The notes under the pieces are model-generated. The model was not told the DNA's origin. It searched no databases and saw only the letters and a program-made list of their open reading frames with translations. Position numbers and translations under genes: made by a program. Shown here piece after piece: positions 1 through 5,168 of a stretch of DNA of 8,519 nucleotides (its first letter is position 1; the number at the start of each line of letters is the position of its first letter). Source of the DNA: Desulfobacterales bacterium (GTDB lineage Bacteria > Desulfobacterota > Desulfobacteria > Desulfobacterales > UBA5852); NCBI GenBank assembly GCA_016735415.1, contig JAERRP010000347.1, positions 1 to 8,519 of the forward strand, in the 5' to 3' direction.

Positions 1-1
1 C

Positions 2-91
2 GATCTCAAATCCACCGCAGGCGCCGGGGTGCGGCGTTGCCTGATCGCTGCGGCGGATGGGCTCATTTCGCTTAAACAATTGGACGCATAA
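2..91 (+). CDS. C-terminal end of an unidentified protein (5' truncated by the window)
   Basis: An open frame enters from the left edge and ends at a TAA at 89-91. Its last residues read GAGVRRCLIAAADGLISL followed by KQLDA. The composition (alanine/leucine helix, no rare-codon run) looks like a normal protein C-terminus, whereas the other two plus frames look like shadow translation. I do not recognise the family from 29 residues. It lies on the same strand as the small gene at 231 and tcuA, so it may belong to the same locus, but a 139-base gap with a hairpin separates it from the next gene. No intrinsic terminator with a T-tract follows the stop. Confidence 0.4.
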   Translation, partial: DLKSTAGAGVRRCLIAAADGLISLKQLDA

Positions 92-176
92 ACTTCTGTG
101 CGCGCTTGTTGCACGGACAAGGTTGGCGATTGCGATCGGCAGGTCGGTCGTTGCAGGGCGGGCGATAATCCGTGTC

Positions 177-206
177 TGGACCAGCCGTGTATGGTACACC
201 GGTCCA
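177..206 (+). promoter_or_regulatory. Nested inverted repeat just upstream of the small PCC-like gene
   Basis: TGGACC at 177-182 pairs with GGTCCA at 201-206. Inside it, GTGTA at 187-191 pairs with TACAC at 195-199 around a three-base loop. The structure ends seven bases before the Shine-Dalgarno-like GAAAGGAG (213-220). The same stretch holds an imperfect tandem repeat (CCGTGTCTGGACCA, then CCGTGTATGGTACA, 15-base period). It could be an operator or an mRNA hairpin that controls translation of the next gene. No T-tract follows, so it is not an intrinsic terminator. Function is inferred from position only. Confidence 0.3.
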
Positions 207-230
207 ATGCCAGAAAGGAGAAACGACGCC

Positions 231-452
231 ATGAAACTGCTTGCCCAGATCGGCAGCCAACCCGTCCGGCGCGTGGTCCAGTTCCGGGCCAAGCCCGCTG
301 CCGCGCTGCTTACCGCCATTGAGGAGGCCGTCTTATCCGAGGAGGTTCACGCCGGGGTGGTCGTCGCCATTCTATCGATTGCGCCGGACGAAGTTATGGC
401 TGCGAAGGATCCCGACACGCAGACACATGATATTTTTTTGGCCCCGACCTGA
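231..452 (+). CDS. Small protein resembling the N-terminal half of a PCC/DUF296 domain
   Basis: This encodes a 73-residue protein. The ATG at 231 is chosen because GAAAGGAG sits at 213-220, about ten bases upstream; the frame stays open further upstream, but without a comparable ribosome site. The sequence runs RRVVQFRAKPAAALLTAIEE (residues 13-32), then a helix and the strand HAGVVVAILSIAPDEVM. That is the pattern of the beginning of PCC (formerly DUF296) domain proteins: an RVV strand, a leader helix, then a glycine-containing strand. Such proteins are usually about 130-150 residues, so this one stops near the middle of the fold, at a TGA at 450-452. It has no signal peptide or membrane segment. 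It may be a shortened homologue, a decayed gene, or an unrelated small protein. Its role is unknown; it precedes tcuA on the same strand but is separated from it by 316 bases of regulatory sequence. Confidence 0.5.
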   Translation: MKLLAQIGSQPVRRVVQFRAKPAAALLTAIEEAVLSEEVHAGVVVAILSIAPDEVMAAKDPDTQTHDIFLAPT

Positions 453-533
453 GGATCTGCCGGCTGATTGAACAGCGCTTGGTTGTAAGGGCCTTTATGA
501 CGCCTTCCGAAGGCCGGGGGACGGGCGAGGTCC

Positions 534-552
534 GGGCAACATTATGTTGCCC
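534..552. promoter_or_regulatory. Upstream palindrome 1, candidate activator site
   Basis: GGGCAACATTATGTTGCCC is a perfect inverted repeat with 8-bp arms and a 3-bp centre. Its core, GCAACA-N3-TGTTGC, shares the pattern GnAACA-N3-TGTTnC with the palindrome centred 34 bp downstream. The centre (543) is about 150 bases before the predicted transcription start, a usual distance for sites of Fis-type helix-turn-helix sigma-54 activators. It is not followed by a T-tract on either strand, so it is unlikely to be a terminator. Confidence 0.55.
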
Positions 553-569
553 TAAATTGTCAAAAAAAA

Positions 570-584
570 GAAACAAACTGTTTC
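570..584. promoter_or_regulatory. Upstream palindrome 2, candidate activator site
   Basis: GAAACAAACTGTTTC is a perfect inverted repeat with 6-bp arms and a 3-bp centre, of the same GnAACA-N3-TGTTnC form as the site at 536-550. The two centres are 34 bp apart, a little over three helical turns. Paired sites are typical for hexamer-forming enhancer-binding proteins. The likely binder is the Fis-type C-terminus of the regulator encoded at 6461-8392 (inference). Confidence 0.5.
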
Positions 585-639
585 GGCGGCGTTGGCAGGT
601 TATCCGGCGATTCGGATTTTCTCTTATTTTTACGAAAAA

Positions 640-652
640 TATCGGATTGTTA
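640..652 (+). promoter_or_regulatory. Possible IHF site
   Basis: TATCGGATTGTTA matches the IHF core WATCAR-N4-TTR except for one base (G in place of A at the fifth position). It has an AT-rich flank on its left (tattttt...aaaaata). It lies between the paired palindromes and the -24 element, where IHF usually bends DNA at sigma-54 promoters. The heptamer TCGGATT within it also occurs exactly 30 bp upstream at 612-618. IHF matches are common in AT-rich DNA, so this is weak. Confidence 0.3.
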
Positions 653-668
653 AAAGAAATTGCGCCTT

Positions 669-684
669 TGGTACGCATTTTGAG
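669..684 (+). promoter_or_regulatory. Candidate sigma-54 promoter for tcuAB
   Basis: TGGTACGCATTTTGAG follows TGGCACG-N4-TTGCW with two mismatches. The -24 GG (670-671) is intact and exactly ten bases separate it from the -12 pair at 682-683, which reads GA instead of GC. Transcription would start near 695, giving a leader of about 75 bases to the GTG of tcuA. The -12 deviation is a real weakness, but no better GG-N10-GC pair or good sigma-70 pair is seen in the region. Confidence 0.4.
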
Positions 685-689
685 AAGAG

Positions 690-705
690 CGATGACGTGT
701 CATCG
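690..705. promoter_or_regulatory. Perfect 7-bp palindrome at the predicted start of transcription
   Basis: CGATGACGTGTCATCG has 7-bp arms (CGATGAC and GTCATCG) around a central GT. It covers the start site expected from the -24/-12 element at 669-684, a position that fits a repressor operator. The protein that would bind is not evident in the window, whose only regulator is the sigma-54 activator. Confidence 0.4.
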
Positions 706-751
706 AATGATCGTGGTTTGGCGACAGGGATAATTCTGTAATCAGCAGGCC

Positions 752-760
752 AGGGAGAGG
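752..760 (+). promoter_or_regulatory. Ribosome binding site that decides the tcuA start
   Basis: AGGGAGAGG lies eight bases before the GTG at 769 and seventeen before the next in-frame ATG at 778. The spacing favours the GTG start. Confidence 0.6.
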
Positions 761-768
761 GCATCAAA

Positions 769-2211
769 GTGAGCGCGATGACCACGGACGGTCAATCCAG
801 CATCGATCTGTCGCAGCGTTTCGATGTAATCGTCGTGGGGGGCGGCAATGCCGCCCTGTGTGCGGCGATGACGGCGCGGGAAGCCGGGGCGGACGTCCTG
901 CTGCTCGAGAGCGCGCCGGTTGAATTCAGGGGCGGCAACAGCCGCCACACGCGCAATTTGCGTTATCTGCACGCTAGCGGCAACCGTCATCTGACCGGCC
1001 CCTACCACGAAGACGAATTCTGGGAAGATCTTATTCGGGTCACGGGGGGGCGGACGAACGAAACGCTGGCCCGCTTAACTATTCGCGAATCGAACAATCT
1101 GGGGGTTTGGATGGTGCGGCACGGCGCCATGTTCCAGCCGTCCATGCGCGGCACCCTGCACCTGTCCCGAACCAATGCTTTTTTCCTGGGCGGCGGCAAG
1201 GCCCTGATGAACGCTTACTATGCCACCGCCAAACGGCTGGGGGTGGCGATTCTTTACGAGGCCGAGGTCGTGGACCTTACCATCCGGGACGGCTGCTTCA
1301 CTTCGGCCACCTTCGAATCCCGCGGTGTTCGGCAGACCGTTGAAGCCCGTGCGGTGGTCGTGGCTTCCGGTGGGTTTCAGGCCGATATCGATTGGCTGAA
1401 GGAGTACTGGGGCGAGGCCGCCGACAACTTTATCGTCCGCGGCAGCCCTTACGACAAGGGCCGCATGCTGCGCGTACTGCTGGACAAGGGCGTGAAACCC
1501 GTGGGTGACCCGCGCCAGTGTCATGCGGTGGCCATCGACGCCCGGGCCCCCAGGTTCGACGGCGGAATCGTCACCCGACTGGACTGCATTTCGTTCGGCA
1601 TTGTCGTCAACAAGCACGCCGAGCGCTTTTATGATGAGGGGCAGGATTTCTGGCCCAAGCGCTACGCTATCTGGGGCCGTCTCGTGGCCCAGCAGCCGGA
1701 TCAGATCGCCTATTCGATCATCGATGCCAAGTCCATTGATCTGTTCATGCCTTCGGTTTTTCCACCCATCGAAGCCGATTCGATCAGCGCCCTGGCCGCA
1801 AAGCTGGAACTGGATCCGGATGCTTTGGATGAAACGGTCACGAGGTTCAACCGCGCCGTGCGTGCGGGGGCATTCGCGCCGGACGAACTGGACGATTGCG
1901 TCACGGAAGGGCTGGATCCCCCCAAGAGCCATTGGGCCCGACCACTGGATACCCCCCCGTTTTACGGATACCCGCTGAGGCCCGGGATTACCTTCACCTA
2001 TCTCGGGGTGACCGTGAACGAGCAGACCCGGGTGATCATGCAGGATGGCCGGCCGGCCGCGAACATCTTTGCCGCGGGTGAGATCATGTCGGGTAACATT
2101 CTGGGGCAGGGATACATGGCCGGTTTCGGGATGACCCTTGGTACGGTTTTCGGCCGCGTGGCAGGCAAGGAGGCGGTGCGCTATGTCATCGACAGCCTTA
2201 AACGAAGCTGA
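769..2211 (+). CDS. tcuA: FAD-dependent tricarballylate dehydrogenase, TcuA type
   Basis: This 480-residue flavoprotein belongs to the fumarate reductase/succinate dehydrogenase flavoprotein superfamily. In Salmonella, TcuA oxidises tricarballylate to cis-aconitate and passes electrons to TcuB. The N-terminal dinucleotide fold is clear: VIVVGGGNAALCAAMTAREA (residues 20-39) followed by the FAD-ribose acid in VLLLE (43-47). GGNSRHTRN (55-63) fits the FAD/substrate region after the Rossmann fold. VVVASGGF (197-204) is the second FAD contact. ERFYDE (285-290) and KRYAIWG (297-303) sit where the family has active-site arginines. The C-terminal flavin motif is NIFAAGEIMSGNILGQGYMAG (begins 432). 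No twin-arginine or lipoprotein signal and no heme motif are seen, so it is probably cytoplasmic at the membrane face. Start is GTG; the end overlaps tcuB by 29 bases, indicating translational coupling. Whether it oxidises tricarballylate or reduces an aconitate in this host is not decided by sequence. Confidence 0.88.
   Translation: MSAMTTDGQSSIDLSQRFDVIVVGGGNAALCAAMTAREAGADVLLLESAPVEFRGGNSRHTRNLRYLHASGNRHLTGPYHEDEFWEDLIRVTGGRTNETLARLTIRESNNLGVWMVRHGAMFQPSMRGTLHLSRTNAFFLGGGKALMNAYYATAKRLGVAILYEAEVVDLTIRDGCFTSATFESRGVRQTVEARAVVVASGGFQADIDWLKEYWGEAADNFIVRGSPYDKGRMLRVLLDKGVKPVGDPRQCHAVAIDARAPRFDGGIVTRLDCISFGIVVNKHAERFYDEGQDFWPKRYAIWGRLVAQQPDQIAYSIIDAKSIDLFMPSVFPPIEADSISALAAKLELDPDALDETVTRFNRAVRAGAFAPDELDDCVTEGLDPPKSHWARPLDTPPFYGYPLRPGITFTYLGVTVNEQTRVIMQDGRPAANIFAAGEIMSGNILGQGYMAGFGMTLGTVFGRVAGKEAVRYVIDSLKRS
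2167..2173 (+). promoter_or_regulatory. Ribosome binding site for tcuB inside tcuA
   Basis: AAGGAGG, a full Shine-Dalgarno match, lies nine bases before the ATG at 2183. It supports that start over the earlier in-frame ATG at 2138, and a 29-base gene overlap. Confidence 0.7.
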
Positions 2212-3283
2212 ACGGGTGATGCGGATCTGCAACGCCTGCCGCTACTGCGAGGGGTTCTGTGCCGTCTTTCCGGCGATGGAACTCCGGCGCACGTTTACCG
2301 GACAGGATCTGAAGTATCTGGCCAACCTGTGCCACAACTGCCGCGACTGCTACTATGCCTGCCAGTACGCGCCGCCACACGAGTTTATGCTCAATGTGCC
2401 TAAAACCCTGGCAGCGCTTCGGCTGGAAACTTACCGTGAGTTCAGCTGGCCGGAGGCCTTAAAGAGCGTGTTTCTCAACAACGGCTGGCTGGTCACGCTG
2501 ACAACGATGCTTTGCGTCACGGCCGTTCTGCTGTTTACACTGTTTTTTCAAGGCCATGCCGTCCTTTTTGGGGTCCACACCGGAGAAAATTCTTTTTATG
2601 AGGTCATTCCCTATGCCGCTATGGTGTTGCCCTTATCGGCTCTGGCACTTTTCATCATTTACTGCTTCGGAAAAGGCGTCCGCAATTTGTGGCGGGGAAC
2701 CGGGGGAGAGACGAAAGACCTGTTTGATCTTCAGGCCCACAGCCGGGCTGTTTGGGATGTGTTGCGCTTGAAATATCTGGATGGCGGGGGGCATGGATGT
2801 AATTATCCGGATGACCGGTTCAGCATGGTTCGACGAAATTTTCACCATGCTGTGTTTTATGGGTTTATGCTCTGTCTGGCGGCCACCACGGTCGCTTTTT
2901 TCTATGACCACTTTCTTCACCAGCCGGCACCTTACCCCTTTTTCAGCTGGCCGGTCCTTCTGGGGACTGTGGGCGGCCTGGCCTTGCTCGTCGGAACGGG
3001 TGGGATGCTTTATCTGAAAGCAAAAATGGACCGGGAGCCGGCCACGCCGCAAACTTTTGGAATGGACGTATCGTTCACGGTGCTTCTCTTCATGATAAGC
3101 CTTACGGGTTTGCTGCTGCTGGTTTTCCGGAGCACACCCCTTATGGGAAGCCTGCTGGCGATTCATATCGGGATGGTTCTGGGACTATTTGTGACAATGC
3201 CTTGCGGTAAATTCATCCATGGGATTTATCGCTACGCGGCCCTGGTCAAAAACGCGATCGAACAGGCCCGTGGAAAGGTATGA
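2183..3283 (+). CDS. tcuB: Membrane iron-sulfur electron carrier, TcuB type
   Basis: This is a 366-residue partner of TcuA. In Salmonella, TcuB reoxidises the flavin of TcuA and delivers electrons to the quinone pool. Two 4Fe-4S motifs lie in the N-terminal cytoplasmic part: Cys16, 19, 22 and 26 (CNACRYCEGFC) and Cys50, 53, 56 and 60 (CHNCRDCYYAC). About six hydrophobic segments follow, roughly at residues 101-124, 141-162, 220-242, 253-276, 295-315 and 322-342, with a loop at 163-219. Histidines in or near membrane segments (His221, His222, His328, His346) could ligate heme or line a quinone site, but this is inference. The start is fixed by a strong ribosome site within tcuA. It has no signal peptide. 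The next gene is convergent, so it ends the plus-strand operon. Confidence 0.88.
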   Translation: MSSTALNEAERVMRICNACRYCEGFCAVFPAMELRRTFTGQDLKYLANLCHNCRDCYYACQYAPPHEFMLNVPKTLAALRLETYREFSWPEALKSVFLNNGWLVTLTTMLCVTAVLLFTLFFQGHAVLFGVHTGENSFYEVIPYAAMVLPLSALALFIIYCFGKGVRNLWRGTGGETKDLFDLQAHSRAVWDVLRLKYLDGGGHGCNYPDDRFSMVRRNFHHAVFYGFMLCLAATTVAFFYDHFLHQPAPYPFFSWPVLLGTVGGLALLVGTGGMLYLKAKMDREPATPQTFGMDVSFTVLLFMISLTGLLLLVFRSTPLMGSLLAIHIGMVLGLFVTMPCGKFIHGIYRYAALVKNAIEQARGKV

Positions 3284-3443
3284 CGTGGACCGCGGGCCGG
3301 GCCTGTGCCCACATGCCTGACAGGCAGAATCGGGTTGGTGTTCGTCCGCCGTAACCGGGCGGTCGCGCCAGGACACGAAAACGCATGGAACGATGGTGAC
3401 ACCGATGGCGGAAACGCAAAGCCAAGATACGAATCAGGCCTTG
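3284..3443. other. Convergent gap between tcuB and the AbrB-like gene
   Basis: These 160 bases separate the ends of two converging operons. I see only short weak inverted repeats (TGCCT 3314-3318 with AGGCA 3322-3326, and a CCGCC/GGCGG pair near 3347-3362). None has a T-tract on either strand, so no intrinsic terminator can be supported; termination may depend on Rho. No coding frame here looks real. Confidence 0.4.
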
Positions 3444-3872
3444 TCAGTGGGAGAAGAATTTCAGGAATAACGGCGCCGTAAGAATGACGAACACCACGCG
3501 GAAGAAGTGAAAACAGACCACCATGGTCGCACTCGACCCGCTTTCGAAGGCCAGCACGATCAGGGCGCTCATGGCGCCGGGACTTGTGCCGAGGTAGGCG
3601 GCGGGGGCGTCCAGAATGCCCATCCGGGTGAAGATGATCGACAGGAGAACCCCGACACCCACCAATGTCAGGGTGGATGCCAGAACCGGGAAGAAAAGGG
3701 TTTTCAATAAGGGCAGCATGGCCGGTTGGAAAGAGGCGCCCACCATGATGCCAAGGAAAACCTGCAGGAAAAAGTTGAAACCCCGGGGCATTTCCCAATG
3801 CGTTTTGGTGATCAGCTTGAACACGATGATCGTCAGCATGGCGACGATTAGGCTGCCGGCCGGCGTTTTCAA
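3444..3872 (-). CDS. Single-repeat AbrB-family membrane protein, N-terminus interrupted
   Basis: The open frame gives 142 residues from a TTG at 3872. It is strongly hydrophobic, with four or five membrane segments. GTSPGAMSALIVLAFESGSS, followed by a stretch ending in RVVFVILTAPLFLKF, matches the conserved end of the AbrB duplication domain (TPGG...E...G...RL..V...P). Typical family members carry two copies in about 350 residues; this has one. The apparent original start is upstream: an ATG at 3939-3941 with GAAAGGAAG before it, in the same frame, encodes MTPNIGW, then a TAG at 3918-3920, then AYIGLGLLGG leading into this frame. Full length would be about 165 residues. The gene lies 13 bases after the dehydrogenase and ends the prpF operon. 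It is the only transporter-like protein in the window, so it may carry the tricarboxylate, but AbrB-family substrates are poorly defined. It may be a pseudogene, or be made from a downstream start. Confidence 0.7.
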   Translation of the reverse strand: MKTPAGSLIVAMLTIIVFKLITKTHWEMPRGFNFFLQVFLGIMVGASFQPAMLPLLKTLFFPVLASTLTLVGVGVLLSIIFTRMGILDAPAAYLGTSPGAMSALIVLAFESGSSATMVVCFHFFRVVFVILTAPLFLKFFSH

Positions 3873-3917
3873 TTTGGACCCGGCCAGGCCACCCAGCAGG
3901 CCAAGCCCGATATATGC

Positions 3918-3941
3918 CTACCATCCTATATTCGGGGTCAT
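3918..3941 (-). other. Original start and in-frame amber codon of the AbrB-like gene
   Basis: Reading the minus strand from 3941, the codons are ATG ACC CCG AAT ATA GGA and TGG, then TAG at 3920-3918. The frame then continues, hydrophobic and in phase, into the AbrB-like protein. A good ribosome site (GAAAGGAAG) is five bases before this ATG, while nothing similar precedes the TTG at 3872. The dehydrogenase directly upstream itself ends with TAG, so TAG seems to be a normal stop here. A nonsense mutation or a sequencing error explains this best. Confidence 0.7.
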
Positions 3942-3954
3942 GTGCGCTTCCTTT

Positions 3955-5070
3955 CTAAAAGGCCGCATCCCCTGGCGACGGAGAGTTCTTCGGTGTCTTG
4001 AGAATATCCTTCAGGGCATTGACGAAGGCGGAAGACCCGCCCTCAATCGCTCCTCCGGGCAGCAGTGTCACGCGGCGTTCGGCGTAGAGTCGCCACACGG
4101 CCGCCTCCAGTTGCGCGGCGGCCTGCAGTTCACCCAGGTAGCGCAGCATCATGGCGCCGGCCAGAATCTGGGACGTGGGATTGGCCCGCTGGCGCCCGGC
4201 GATGTCGGGGGCGGAGCCGTGGATAGGTTCAAAATAGGCCTGTTCATCCCCGATATTGGCGGACGGGCACATGCCCAGTCCCCCAACCGTCGCGCCCCCC
4301 AGATCGCTTAGAATATCACCGAACATGTTTTCGGTCACGATGACCTGGAAATGGCTCGGCCGGTTGACCAGCGCGGCGGCAGCAGCATCCACATAGAGAC
4401 ATTCATGCTCGCTATCCGGGAACTCTTCCGCAACCGTGTTAAAAATTTTCCTGAAAAAAACGAAGGATTTGAGTACATTGCTTTTTTCGACCAGGGTCAC
4501 GCGGCGGCGGCCGTCTTCGGGAGCGCCTCGTTTTTTGTCCATGGCCAAACGGAAGGCAAAGCGCACGATACGCTCACAGCCGCGGCGGGTCATCAACAGA
4601 CTGTCGGTGGCCGCATCGCGTGTTGTCAGTCCGACACCGCGGGAAAGGTACAATCCCTCGCTGCTTTCCCGGAGGATGACGTAATCGATGCTGTCCGGAT
4701 CGTGTCGGGCCAGCGGGGTAGCGACGTTGGGAAAGAGACGGATGGGGCGTACGTTGGCGTACAGGTCGAATCCGATGCGCAGGATGCCGCCTAACAAACC
4801 GGCTTCGGTGCCGTCCGGCCTGCGGACATCGGGGAGCCCCACCGGGCCTTTCAATGTGGCGTTGGCCCGCTTGAAGGCTTCCAGGGCATCAGCGCTGATC
4901 GTTGCGCCGGTTTCCCGGTAGCATTCCGCCCCCGCCGGGTGAAAATCATAGATCAGGGAAAACTTTCCGGAACGTTCCTGCAGGGCTTCCAGCACTTCCA
5001 GGGTCGCATCGACGATTTCGGGGCCGATACCGTCTCCGGGCAGAATTGTAATCCAGTAGCTCTTGCGCAT
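3955..5070 (-). CDS. NAD-type isocitrate/isopropylmalate-family beta-decarboxylating dehydrogenase
   Basis: This is a 371-residue soluble enzyme. Family members oxidise a 2-hydroxyacid with a 3-carboxylate using NAD(P) and a divalent metal, then release CO2. Visible landmarks: GDGIGPEI (12-19), substrate arginines Arg98 and Arg108 (ILRIGFDLYANVRP) and Arg134 in RESSEGLY with Tyr141, catalytic Lys196 (EKSNVLK), metal ligands Asp228 (VDAAAA), Asp252 and Asp256 (NMFGDILSDLGG), and the cofactor loop EPIHGSAPDIAG (281-292). The aspartate in HGSAPDIAG (Asp289) indicates NAD rather than NADP. The variable substrate loop (PDGTEAGLLGGILRIGF, 85-101) is not the standard isopropylmalate form, and no other leucine genes are nearby. 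Beside TcuAB and PrpF, an isocitrate-like tricarboxylate is a likely substrate; tartrate or another malate analogue is possible. AAAGGAG precedes the ATG. The last 14 residues are a proline/serine-rich tail that is probably disordered. Confidence 0.82.
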   Translation of the reverse strand: MRKSYWITILPGDGIGPEIVDATLEVLEALQERSGKFSLIYDFHPAGAECYRETGATISADALEAFKRANATLKGPVGLPDVRRPDGTEAGLLGGILRIGFDLYANVRPIRLFPNVATPLARHDPDSIDYVILRESSEGLYLSRGVGLTTRDAATDSLLMTRRGCERIVRFAFRLAMDKKRGAPEDGRRRVTLVEKSNVLKSFVFFRKIFNTVAEEFPDSEHECLYVDAAAAALVNRPSHFQVIVTENMFGDILSDLGGATVGGLGMCPSANIGDEQAYFEPIHGSAPDIAGRQRANPTSQILAGAMMLRYLGELQAAAQLEAAVWRLYAERRVTLLPGGAIEGGSSAFVNALKDILKTPKNSPSPGDAAF

Positions 5071-5168
5071 GGCAGACGCTCCTTTGTGCGAACCCTGAGA
5101 ATCCAGGGCGGTCCTGCGTCAGGTGGCGGGGCGCAGCGACAGCGGACCGGGGATCGCCTTCCGACGGA
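5071..5168 (-). other. Short intergenic spacer within the prpF operon
   Basis: The 98 bases between the prpF-type stop and the dehydrogenase start contain the ribosome site AAAGGAG before the ATG at 5070. I see no good promoter, T-tract terminator or strong palindrome, so the genes are probably co-transcribed. Confidence 0.4.

Larger units (their letters stand above)
453..768 (+). promoter_or_regulatory. Intergenic control region upstream of tcuAB
   Basis: No credible gene is seen on either strand in these 316 bases. The region becomes AT-rich from about 553 to 660, unlike the flanking coding DNA. In order it holds two similar 15-bp palindromes (536-550 and 570-584), an AT-rich inverted repeat (TATTTTT 625-631, AAAAATA 635-641), an IHF-like site (640-652), a -24/-12-like element (669-684) and a 16-bp palindrome (690-705). 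That order (distal activator sites, bend site, sigma-54 promoter) is the classical arrangement for an enhancer-binding protein, and a protein of that class is encoded at 6461-8392. A short GC-rich hairpin at 502-514 has no T-tract. Confidence 0.6.

Noticed and set aside
534..552. Intrinsic terminator of the small PCC-like gene
   Set aside because: The stem is strong but no T-tract follows on the plus strand, and it shares a motif with a second palindrome, which fits a protein-binding site better.
729..734. Sigma-70 -10 box (GATAAT) before tcuA
   Set aside because: No acceptable -35 hexamer is found at 16-18 bases upstream, and it would leave a short leader overlapping the ribosome site region.
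1075..2232. 385-codon open frame on the minus strand opposite tcuA
   Set aside because: It lies antisense to a well-identified flavoprotein gene, has histidine/arginine/glycine-rich low-quality composition and no recognisable motif; it is a shadow caused by GC-rich codon use.
3918..3920. Pyrrolysine or other programmed read-through of the amber codon
   Set aside because: AbrB proteins are not known to use pyrrolysine, no pyl genes are in the window, and TAG ends the adjacent dehydrogenase; mutation or error is simpler.
3232..3924. Long minus-strand frame overlapping the AbrB-like gene in another phase
   Set aside because: Rich in proline, arginine and histidine, with no hydrophobic pattern; the other phase carries the AbrB-like helices and conserved end motif.
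3616..4311. 231-codon plus-strand open frame across the AbrB-like and dehydrogenase genes
   Set aside because: Both genes on the other strand have clear family motifs; this frame has none and spans their junction.
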